Source of the DNA: Nitrospirota bacterium
GTDB lineage: Bacteria > Nitrospirota > Thermodesulfovibrionia > UBA6902 > BMS3Bbin08
Reading direction: 5' to 3'
Length of the DNA: 8,563 bases
Assembly: GCA_016208845.1 (NCBI GenBank)
Contig: JACQXH010000087.1
Coordinates: 1-8,563 of the forward strand
A program made the translations under genes and the position numbers. The notes under the pieces are model-generated. The model had not been told where the DNA came from. It was given only the letters and a program-made list of their open reading frames with translations, and did no database searches. Position 1 is the first letter of the stretch. Each line of letters begins with the position of its first letter. This document shows, one piece after another, positions 1 to 5,640 of the stretch.

Positions 1-55
1 ATAAAAGAGAAGATAGCACGGACAGAGGAAAGTGGAAACAGCATCAATCCGTTCT

Positions 56-1012
56 TTATCCCATGGAATAAAATTCTATCACCGGTTTATCAAGTATTTC
101 CCTGCCGAACTTGTTCAGGACCTTGTCATTGGCCCAGATTATCAACTGTTCCCGCCCTGTATCAGTTACCTCGATCAGCATTTCAGGCAGCAGGTTCAGG
201 ACGTCCTTTGCGCTCTTAAGTTTTCTCTCAAGGAATTTATTGTAATCACCTTCCATGTTTCTCAATACATCCCTGATAGTAATAATATTGACTGCCAGGC
301 CTTCGTTGTTCACGATAACGACTCTCCTGATTTCCCTGTCATTCATCAGTTTAACAACGTCAATAAGCGAGGTATCGAGTGTAGCGCTGATGAGCGGGCT
401 GGACATGTGCTGACCTGCCTTGCTATTAAGCGAAATATTTTTACCTGTCAGCCTTAGAATATCTTTTTCAGTGATTATCCCTACCGCAGTGTCTCCATCC
501 ATTACAGCAACTGCACTGATCCTGTTTTCCACCAGTTTTTTTAACACGACCTTTAATGATTCGTCCGGGGTGACGCTTATCAGATATCCTAATTTTTCCA
601 GAATGTGCTTGATCTTAATTGTTGAGCGGTAAAAATCCTCTTCAAGGTGCTTAAGCAGGTCCTGCTGTGTGATGACGCCGAGGAAATTGCCGGATTCGTC
701 TGTAACAACGACCCTTCTGATATTATTTTCTATGGTCAAGTTCAAGGCATAACCTATAGTCCTGTCTCCCTTTGTTGAGATAAGAGATTTTCTGGCATAT
801 TTATCTGCCCGTTCATCGAGGTTAATGCCTTTGTGTAAAAGCTCAACAATATCCCTTTCAGTCAGTATCCCTGCAGGCTTCTCATCCTCCAGTATGACAA
901 CAACGCCTTTCTGGTTTCTGTTCATCAATTCCATTAAATTTCTGAGGGAGGCGTTACTCTGGACGTGCAGATTGTCTTTCTGCGCGATGTTTTTCAGAAG
1001 CAATGAGATCAA
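56..1012 (-). CDS. Four-CBS-domain protein with a truncated C-terminal PAS domain
   Basis: The 318-residue product has no signal peptide or membrane segment and should be cytoplasmic. Four CBS repeats can be read at about residues 5-62, 70-125, 133-190 and 198-255. Each has the usual pattern of a hydrophobic strand followed by a GIxTxxDI-type element (GILTERDIVELL, GVITQQDLLKHL, GIITEKDILRLT, and NIITIRDVLRNM in the fourth). CBS pairs bind adenine nucleotides in known families and act as energy or ligand sensors. Residues from about 265 (LLPEMLIEVTDTG, then WANDKVLNKFG) look like the first half of a PAS domain, but the frame stops at VIEFYSMG, so half of the domain is missing. The start is TTG, chosen because AAGGAG lies 8 nt upstream and the first CBS repeat begins directly after it. 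No enzyme domain is visible, so a sensory or regulatory role is likely but the partner is unknown. It has its own promoter and is probably not co-transcribed with the upstream genes. Confidence 0.88.
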   Translation of the reverse strand: MISLLLKNIAQKDNLHVQSNASLRNLMELMNRNQKGVVVILEDEKPAGILTERDIVELLHKGINLDERADKYARKSLISTKGDRTIGYALNLTIENNIRRVVVTDESGNFLGVITQQDLLKHLEEDFYRSTIKIKHILEKLGYLISVTPDESLKVVLKKLVENRISAVAVMDGDTAVGIITEKDILRLTGKNISLNSKAGQHMSSPLISATLDTSLIDVVKLMNDREIRRVVIVNNEGLAVNIITIRDVLRNMEGDYNKFLERKLKSAKDVLNLLPEMLIEVTDTGREQLIIWANDKVLNKFGREILDKPVIEFYSMG

Positions 1013-1020
1013 AATGCCAG

Positions 1021-1026
1021 CTCCTT
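1021..1026 (-). promoter_or_regulatory. Shine-Dalgarno site deciding the TTG start of the CBS protein
   Basis: The minus strand reads AAGGAG, then 8 nt, then TTG. No ATG with a comparable ribosome binding site lies near the start of the first CBS repeat, so this site fixes the start at 1012. Confidence 0.75.
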
Positions 1027-1041
1027 ATTAATGCATTCAGG

Positions 1042-1062
1042 AAACCACTGAGACCACAGAGG
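1042..1062 (+). repeat. Degenerate CACAGAG-type intergenic repeat trace
   Basis: The stretch AACCACTGAGACCACAGAGG resembles the better preserved copy at 7751-7776, which begins AACCACAGAGGCACAGAGAC. It lies in the predicted leader of the CBS gene. It is short and degenerate, so the relationship is suggestive only. Confidence 0.35.
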
Positions 1063-1161
1063 TTTAAAGAATTATAAATTAAAAATTGCAACTTGTAAAT
1101 TTAAAATTTCCAAATTAAAATTTAAAAACCATATGTCCTATGATAACAGGTTTTGAACACT

Positions 1162-1190
1162 ATCATATGAAAATGTGATAAATCCGTCAA
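1162..1190 (-). promoter_or_regulatory. Sigma-70-like promoter for the CBS gene
   Basis: On the minus strand a -35 box TTGACG (1190-1185) is followed by exactly 17 nt and a -10 box TATGAT (1167-1162). Both boxes match the consensus at five of six positions. The predicted start point is near 1155, giving a leader of about 140 nt before the TTG start at 1012. A short inverted word, TATCA/TGATA, spans the spacer and -10 box and could be an operator half-site pair, but it is only 5 bp. Confidence 0.6.
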
Positions 1191-1222
1191 GAATATTCGG
1201 CAAAGGCTTGGTACATGGAAGT

Positions 1223-1253
1223 TAGCCGCGGATTTGCGCGGATAGACACGGAT
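1223..1253 (+). repeat. Intergenic repeat copy, inverted relative to the two downstream copies
   Basis: This 31-bp unit starts TAGCCGCGGATTTGCGCGGA and ends ACACGGAT. Against the reverse complement of 1492-1522 it matches at 24 of 31 positions, and all seven differences are transitions. The unit is of the CACGGAT/CACAGAT type seen scattered between genes in many environmental genomes. It has no known function. Confidence 0.65.
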
Positions 1254-1400
1254 AAATAAATCAGCCAATCAGAACATAAAATGCGGACTGAATAGTGCTT
1301 AGTATCGTATTTAATGCCTTGCACTTCGCAGATCGAAGTTCGTACTTCGTGAGAAGATAATTGCTATGTGCGTGATACATATTACGATGTACTTTTTTAT

Positions 1401-1450
1401 TCCTGCCGACAGGCAGATCTGTGTTGATCGGTGTTCATACGTGGCTGAAC
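1401..1450 (-). repeat. Intergenic repeat copy with a GC-rich palindromic end
   Basis: It forms a direct repeat with 1476-1525, with 38 of 50 positions identical at a 75-bp period. Its low-coordinate end carries CTGCC-GACA-GGCAG, which can form a 5-bp stem with a 4-nt loop. It is followed by the CACAGAT-like body and a GTGGCT end. Confidence 0.65.
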
Positions 1451-1475
1451 TTGTTTTTTTATTCTATCAATCTTT

Positions 1476-1525
1476 ACCAGCCGGCAGGCAGATCCGTGTT
1501 CATCTGTGTAAATCTGTGGCTAAAT
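1476..1525 (-). repeat. Intergenic repeat copy next to the OMP stop codon
   Basis: This is the second direct copy of the 1401-1450 unit, with the same order: a GCCGGCAGGCAG palindrome, then GATCCGTGTT, then GTGGCTAA. It ends 14 bp downstream of the OMP stop codon, so it would be transcribed in the 3' region of that mRNA. Confidence 0.65.
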
Positions 1526-1538
1526 ATTTTATATAGGG

Positions 1539-2876
1539 CTATTTGAAATGTACAATGACCGAAGCAAGAAACAGATGCTGGTCAATGTCAGCCTTTGAGG
1601 TGTTGATCAGGTTGCCGGTGTCAATATTGCGCCCCCATCTTAACTGATATGCCATGTCAAAAAACATATTTTGGTACCCTATGCCTGTTCCAATCGTTGC
1701 TCCGTAGAAATCCTTTACTGCGCCGTGAGAAGGCTCAGGATCATAGAACAAACCACCCCTGACAGGAATGACCGTTTTTGTCCCGATGAACAGGTATTCT
1801 CCGCCGAGTCGGACTTGCGTTGTGTCTTTTGCATCAGAATCGCTTTTCGGCCTTCCGTCTATGGGGCTGAATTCATTGCCTTGCGCGTCAGTCAATACAT
1901 ATTGGCTCCATTCGGTCCTGTAAATATCAAGCGCAAAGGAAAGAGCGTCTGAGACCCTCCACGCAACACCAAGTCCGTATGACAAAGGCATATGGAGCTT
2001 GACATCCTCAATAAGACTTGACTGGCTTGAAGTCTGTGTGTCGACCGGTGTGCCGAAAGTGCTTCTACTCTTATACCTGAACTCATGGCGCAGGGAGGCG
2101 TCAAAAGGGGTCTTGACTACAGCGCCGATGGTTAAGTGGTTGTTAATATTCCATAGCAGGCCGAGGTTTGCGTTTATTCCCCGGAAGCGGGAATAATTAT
2201 CTGTTATGCGCGTGTCGATTGTAACGGGTACGCCGCCCTGCGTTCCGGTGTCATGCTCTGAAAAGGTTTCATCCCATCCATTCCGCCATGACAGTTGGTC
2301 GGTCCAGATATTAAGGGTTGCGCCGAGAGAAAGCACGGGGGTGATCTGAACGGCATAAGCCAGGCCCAGGGCCCCTACAGAGCCATTCTGGTCAAAATTC
2401 TTGTCCTGCAGAAGGTCCAGACCAGAAGAGGACAAATTAAAGCGGTGATTGAAACTGCGCTTGAAGTCATAAAGTCTTTGATAATTTATGGAGACCGCCA
2501 TATTCCTGTAGAGCTTGAAAGGATATGTTGCGCTCAGATAATTCAGGTTATAATCGTCGCTCTTGCCTGTGTTATCAATTTCATGATGAACGTCAGAAAC
2601 AAAAGACTCGCTCTTGCGAAAGTATGCCCCGACTGCGGACAGTTCAGGTTTTTCCAGCTGGATAAGACCTGCCGGATTCCAGGAGGCCGCCGTAGCATCA
2701 TCAGCAACAGCGATGAAGGCCCCTCCCATTCCAACGGCCCTTGCTCCTGAACCCACAGGGTTGGGCGAGGAGGAAACCCCTACCTGTTGAAAAAGTGTTG
2801 CGGCATGGAGATCATTATTGAAAGAAATAAAGATTAAAAAAAGCAATATTGCTGCGAGTCTTTTTGCAGTTGCCAT
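1539..2876 (-). CDS. OmpP1/FadL-family outer-membrane protein (alternative internal start)
   Basis: Read from ATG 2876, the product is 445 residues, the usual length of FadL-type channels. Residues 1-25 form a Sec signal peptide (KR near the start, LAAILLFLIFISF core, cleavage after NDLHA). Residues 43-71 carry the family hallmark: ARAVGMGGAFIAVADDATA followed by NPAGL. The rest is alternating-pattern beta sequence with many aromatic girdle residues, ending IVHFK, compatible with a barrel end signal. FadL relatives pass hydrophobic compounds (fatty acids, aromatics) across the outer membrane; the substrate here is unknown. Only a weak AAAAG precedes the ATG, and the upstream frame runs straight into it without a stop, so independent initiation is plausible but unproven. 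The product would act in the outer membrane. It sits downstream of a secreted propeller protein and may be co-expressed with it. Confidence 0.65.
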   Translation of the reverse strand: MATAKRLAAILLFLIFISFNNDLHAATLFQQVGVSSSPNPVGSGARAVGMGGAFIAVADDATAASWNPAGLIQLEKPELSAVGAYFRKSESFVSDVHHEIDNTGKSDDYNLNYLSATYPFKLYRNMAVSINYQRLYDFKRSFNHRFNLSSSGLDLLQDKNFDQNGSVGALGLAYAVQITPVLSLGATLNIWTDQLSWRNGWDETFSEHDTGTQGGVPVTIDTRITDNYSRFRGINANLGLLWNINNHLTIGAVVKTPFDASLRHEFRYKSRSTFGTPVDTQTSSQSSLIEDVKLHMPLSYGLGVAWRVSDALSFALDIYRTEWSQYVLTDAQGNEFSPIDGRPKSDSDAKDTTQVRLGGEYLFIGTKTVIPVRGGLFYDPEPSHGAVKDFYGATIGTGIGYQNMFFDMAYQLRWGRNIDTGNLINTSKADIDQHLFLASVIVHFK

Positions 2877-3746
2877 CTTTTGTTTGAATAATACTACACA
2901 GGCGATCAAAATGCATAATGCAATTATCCCCTTGGTCAAAATGGACGTTGAGAGCAGCAACCAGGCAAGGCCTACCAGCGGATAAAGGACCAGCCTTACC
3001 GGTGGTTTTAACCACGAGTGCGATTCAATATATACTGCGATGGGTTTGCCCGTCCTATAGTAGAAATTAACCATGTCCCGGCCTAAATGATATGGAAGAA
3101 GGTAGACATCTCTGAATCTGCGGAGCAGGTCGACCTGTTTTGCAAGAGGCGAGCCATAGGCCGCGGTGGCGATGAAACAATAGCCGCCACCTCCGGAGGT
3201 GCGGTCTATATTTTGACCGGGTCCAACTGAAGGGTCAGAAATTCCACTTTGCATTGAAATATCAAGGAATGTCACGTTCCCGCCTGTGACTGTTATATTC
3301 TGCTCTGTGATGTTGGCATGGCCATCAGCAATAGAAGTGACTGAACAAACGCCGCCTGGTACAACCATGATATAATCTCCGTCCACAGTTATTGACGAAG
3401 AACCCACATCAGTGAAGACGGTTGCGCCATCAATATTCTGGTGCGAATATTCATCTGTAACTTTGCCGGCTATGACGCCTGGTCCGGTAAGCTGATAGAG
3501 GCCTCCCTGCGTTGCGCTGTAAAGGGACGAGGTCGCGATGGCATAAACATCGTATTCAGGTGTCCCGAGGCTTAACCAGATTTGTGCCTTGTTGGAAATA
3601 TATATCCCCTTGTGGGAAGTGCTGGCATAGACTATGTCCTTATTCTGACGGTGGAAATCAAGATCAGTCACGGCATTGTATGTCACACTTCCGGGGATCC
3701 CCTCAAAAGATGCGGTCCATGTTAAGCCCTTATCCATGCCCTGCAT
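1539..3746 (-). CDS. C-terminal part of Asp-box/CFI-box protein fused in frame to OmpP1/FadL-type outer-membrane protein
   Basis: This is a 735-codon open frame in several parts. Residues 5-85 continue the propeller repeats of the gene ending at 3730 (DKGLTW Asp-box end, IVYASTSHKGIYIS). Residues 90-165 resemble a carboxypeptidase regulatory-like beta domain (VIAGKVTDEY...IDGATV). A Gly-rich linker (184-188) leads to the CFI-box CFIATAAYGS at 190-199 and the following RRFRDVYLL...VNFYYRTGKPIA region typical of CFI-box C-termini. Hydrophobic helices follow at about 250-268 and 273-287. From residue 291 a standard signal peptide and a complete FadL-like barrel follow with no stop codon. The first ATG (3746) has no Shine-Dalgarno site and lies inside an Asp-box repeat, so it is very unlikely to be a real start. 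The N-terminal 290 residues are best read as the broken-off end of the upstream gene. Whether the join to the barrel is natural or due to a lost stop cannot be told from one sequence. Confidence 0.7.
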   Translation of the reverse strand: MQGMDKGLTWTASFEGIPGSVTYNAVTDLDFHRQNKDIVYASTSHKGIYISNKAQIWLSLGTPEYDVYAIATSSLYSATQGGLYQLTGPGVIAGKVTDEYSHQNIDGATVFTDVGSSSITVDGDYIMVVPGGVCSVTSIADGHANITEQNITVTGGNVTFLDISMQSGISDPSVGPGQNIDRTSGGGGYCFIATAAYGSPLAKQVDLLRRFRDVYLLPYHLGRDMVNFYYRTGKPIAVYIESHSWLKPPVRLVLYPLVGLAWLLLSTSILTKGIIALCILIACVVLFKQKMATAKRLAAILLFLIFISFNNDLHAATLFQQVGVSSSPNPVGSGARAVGMGGAFIAVADDATAASWNPAGLIQLEKPELSAVGAYFRKSESFVSDVHHEIDNTGKSDDYNLNYLSATYPFKLYRNMAVSINYQRLYDFKRSFNHRFNLSSSGLDLLQDKNFDQNGSVGALGLAYAVQITPVLSLGATLNIWTDQLSWRNGWDETFSEHDTGTQGGVPVTIDTRITDNYSRFRGINANLGLLWNINNHLTIGAVVKTPFDASLRHEFRYKSRSTFGTPVDTQTSSQSSLIEDVKLHMPLSYGLGVAWRVSDALSFALDIYRTEWSQYVLTDAQGNEFSPIDGRPKSDSDAKDTTQVRLGGEYLFIGTKTVIPVRGGLFYDPEPSHGAVKDFYGATIGTGIGYQNMFFDMAYQLRWGRNIDTGNLINTSKADIDQHLFLASVIVHFK
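3153..3179 (-). other. CFI-box motif of the propeller protein C-terminus
   Basis: The codons read CFIATAAYG, preceded by GGGGY. This near-invariant motif marks a C-terminal region found on exported proteins of Nitrospirota, Desulfobacterota and relatives, which I recall being called the CFI-box CTERM. Its position after a Gly-rich linker and before hydrophobic helices suggests a sorting or anchoring tail. The role of the cysteine is not established. Confidence 0.75.
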
Positions 3747-5505
3747 ACATTATGTCAGGATTATCAGGATTAATAAGCAGGGCATTAATAATTACATTTC
3801 GCAGGCTCGTCCGGTTCCAGTTGGCGCCTCCGTCTTTGCTTTCCCATATGTCTCCGGCAACATAAGGAGTAAAATAATTCCCGCCTCCTGCAAAGATATT
3901 CTGGCTGTCAGAAGGGTCAATCGCTACCGCACTAAAAGGATAATTTTCACTGGCCTGATTAACTCCGTCAAGCACCTTGGTGAAGAATGCTCCCTCGTTT
4001 GAACTTTTATAAACTCCGCCAAGATTATCATAACCATTAGTAGTTACGTATATGGTATTGGTATTTGCAGAGTCTAAGGCAATGTCTGACACATAGTTAT
4101 TCCCATTACCCAGCACATTGCTATTAGTCCAATTCATACCGCCATCTAATGTTTTAGCCAGATAACTTTCCCTGCCAGCGTAAAAAATCTGGCTGTTTGT
4201 TGGATGAAAACGGAGTGAACGGGTTGAAGAAGTTGTAAGCCGGGACCATGCTGCTGTGTCTTTTCTTTCGTAGATGCCGGATATCGTGCCTGCGAGAATA
4301 TGCGTAGAATCATTGGGGTCAACCACAACATCATAAACAATGACAGCATTGATGCCATTATTAACAGGACTCCATGTTTGGCCATGGTCCAAACTTTTAA
4401 ATACCCCTTGAATGATCTCACCGGCAAAGATGACTTCACTGTCTGCAGGATGAACAGCAAGCGACCAAAAGGTATAATTGTGATTATACGTTGTCCATGC
4501 ACTCCCGCCGTCAGTGCTTCTTGCAACTTTTTTATACCACGCCGCATACAAGGTATTAGGTGACTGGGGATCAAAAGTAATATTCCTAACGCTGCTGCTC
4601 CCTGAAATTATAGGCCATGAGTATTTCCATGCGGTGCCGTTAAAATAATGTTTTATTATACCGACACCGCTGCCCGTAAAAACAATATTTGAATTATCAG
4701 GTTTAACAGCGACCGTCAGGTATGCTGATTTATAAGGAGTTAATGAAAATATGGAGCTCCATGTATTTCCGCCGTCCCCACTTCTATAAAGCGTTCCGCC
4801 CCATCCTCCATAACCATAGGAATTGGTTACAGCCCATATTATATTAGTATTTTGCGGGTCTACAGCAATGTCTATAACTGTAAAGTCAAAGTTATTTCCT
4901 TGTTTCATTTTTGACCACGTGGTTCCTCCATCAGTGGTCTTATAAATGGCACCTGACGAGTACGTACCATTTGGACCGCCTGTCCCTATATAAATTTTCT
5001 GACTGTCGGTGGGATCAACAACAAGAGACCTGCATAGCCTGAAATTGTCACCCGTACCGCCACAATCCTGGCAGTCCCTCTGCATGGTGCTGTTTTTTAT
5101 ATGAGTCCATGTCTGTCCTCCGTCAGTGCTCTTTTCTGCCCAGTAGTTGTGTTCAGCCCATACAACATCAGGATCGCTCGGCGCTGTTTTTACCGCATAG
5201 ACAGCATGATCCTTGAACTCGTCTTCTCCTGGAAGTGCCCCTGTTGCCTTAACAGCCTGCCAGGTATTGCCCCCGCTTGTAGTAATAAATAGCCCGTCAC
5301 CCATATATGAGGCTGCAAACATCTTGTCGGGATGAGAAGGGTCGATCTCAATGTCATAAACCTGTCCGCCGTAGAGACCAAGATTGCTGAAAACCTCTAC
5401 CCCCTGTGCCGAGAGAGAGGACGGAAGTTTAAAAGAAATAAATATGGCAAGAATAATAAATGCAAAAGTCACTTGTGAGCTTTTGGCCCTTCTCCACCTG
5501 CTCAT
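3730..5505 (-). CDS. Secreted Asp-box (BNR/sortilin-like) beta-propeller protein, N-terminal part, gene broken
   Basis: The 591-residue product starts with a Sec signal peptide: basic MSRWRRAK, a hydrophobic core at 12-28, and probable cleavage after SLSA (about 33). It carries about ten Asp-box motifs of the form S/T-x-D-G-G-x-x-W. They lie near residues 76, 126, 190, 242, 330, 371, 413, 452, 501 (degenerate) and 556, each preceded by a strand such as IYIG or IFAG and a D-P-x-(N/D)-S turn. Asp-boxes sit on loops of beta-propeller blades in sialidases, Vps10/sortilin and photosystem-assembly proteins. No sialidase catalytic set is apparent, so a binding or structural surface role is more likely. 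The start at 5505 is supported by AGGGGGGG two bases upstream. The frame stops at MYAGHG in the middle of an eleventh repeat, and the missing half appears in another frame from about 3740. The gene therefore looks interrupted and would otherwise encode roughly 880-890 residues up to the CFI-box tail. Confidence 0.85.
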   Translation of the reverse strand: MSRWRRAKSSQVTFAFIILAIFISFKLPSSLSAQGVEVFSNLGLYGGQVYDIEIDPSHPDKMFAASYMGDGLFITTSGGNTWQAVKATGALPGEDEFKDHAVYAVKTAPSDPDVVWAEHNYWAEKSTDGGQTWTHIKNSTMQRDCQDCGGTGDNFRLCRSLVVDPTDSQKIYIGTGGPNGTYSSGAIYKTTDGGTTWSKMKQGNNFDFTVIDIAVDPQNTNIIWAVTNSYGYGGWGGTLYRSGDGGNTWSSIFSLTPYKSAYLTVAVKPDNSNIVFTGSGVGIIKHYFNGTAWKYSWPIISGSSSVRNITFDPQSPNTLYAAWYKKVARSTDGGSAWTTYNHNYTFWSLAVHPADSEVIFAGEIIQGVFKSLDHGQTWSPVNNGINAVIVYDVVVDPNDSTHILAGTISGIYERKDTAAWSRLTTSSTRSLRFHPTNSQIFYAGRESYLAKTLDGGMNWTNSNVLGNGNNYVSDIALDSANTNTIYVTTNGYDNLGGVYKSSNEGAFFTKVLDGVNQASENYPFSAVAIDPSDSQNIFAGGGNYFTPYVAGDIWESKDGGANWNRTSLRNVIINALLINPDNPDIMYAGHG

Positions 5506-5507
5506 AT

Positions 5508-5515
5508 CCCCCCCT
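5508..5515 (-). promoter_or_regulatory. Shine-Dalgarno site formed by a seven-G run
   Basis: The minus strand reads AGGGGGGG, then AT, then the ATG at 5505. It is a strong but very G-rich ribosome binding site, close to the start. A homopolymer of seven in this place could change length by slippage and alter spacing to the start codon. Confidence 0.6.
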
Positions 5516-5570
5516 GATAAATTACTATGCAGATAAAATCGTTGTTAATAAATTAAGGCAAGATATCGCT

Positions 5571-5585
5571 CAATCTGTAAGATTG
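5571..5585 (-). promoter_or_regulatory. Perfect palindrome just downstream of the predicted start point
   Basis: CAATCT-TAC-AGATTG is a perfect 6-bp inverted repeat with a 3-nt centre. It begins about where transcription from the 5594-5622 promoter would start. It could be a repressor operator or a 5' stem in the mRNA. It is not GC-rich and has no T-run, so it is not a terminator. Confidence 0.4.
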
Positions 5586-5593
5586 TGAAACAG

Positions 5594-5622
5594 AATATAC
5601 ACGATTTTTATTAATTTTTCAA
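5594..5622 (-). promoter_or_regulatory. Sigma-70-like promoter for the Asp-box protein gene
   Basis: The minus strand has TTGAAA (5622-5617), a 17-nt spacer and TATATT (5599-5594). The boxes match consensus at four and five of six positions with ideal spacing. It lies in the 135-bp gap after the lipoprotein gene and gives a leader of about 80 nt. The gap is AT-rich, so chance matches are easier, which lowers confidence. Confidence 0.5.
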
Positions 5623-5640
5623 ATTTATAAATATGACAAT

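Larger units (their letters stand above)
1013..1538. other. 526-bp non-coding gap with repeats, AT-rich leader and promoter
   Basis: No convincing gene is seen on either strand. From the CBS side outward it holds: a short degenerate purine-rich repeat (about 1042-1062); an AT-rich low-complexity leader (about 1071-1128) with near-repeated AAATTTAAAATTT-like words; a sigma-70-like promoter (1162-1190); one repeat copy (1223-1253); a small alternative hairpin (1323-1349); and two further repeat copies in the opposite orientation (1401-1450 and 1476-1525). No hairpin followed by a T-run is seen downstream of the 1539 stop, so no intrinsic terminator is called. Confidence 0.7.

Noticed and set aside
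32..457. Plus-strand open frames (for example 32-457, 2295-2750, 7821-8222)
   Set aside because: They lie opposite well-supported minus-strand genes, lack recognisable domains and ribosome binding sites, and read as shadows.
1403..1491. GC-rich palindromes as intrinsic terminators after the OMP gene
   Set aside because: On the transcribed strand the stems are followed by A-runs, not T-runs, and they are part of the repeat units.
1013..1538. CRISPR array, tRNA or mobile-element gene in the large gap
   Set aside because: The repeats are degenerate, few and unevenly spaced in mixed orientation; no cloverleaf or transposase fragment is seen.
3728..3746. Programmed +1 frameshift between the two propeller frames
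   Set aside because: No slippery codon pair or prfB-like site is seen at GGA-TAA, and repeat residues are missing at the junction, which a ribosomal shift would not explain.
3738..3746. ATG 3746 as the true start of a separate gene
   Set aside because: There is no Shine-Dalgarno, a stop lies two codons upstream in frame, and the first residues are the second half of an Asp-box repeat.
3730..5505. Sialidase enzyme
   Set aside because: Asp-boxes alone do not make a sialidase; the arginine triad and FRIP-type motif are not seen.
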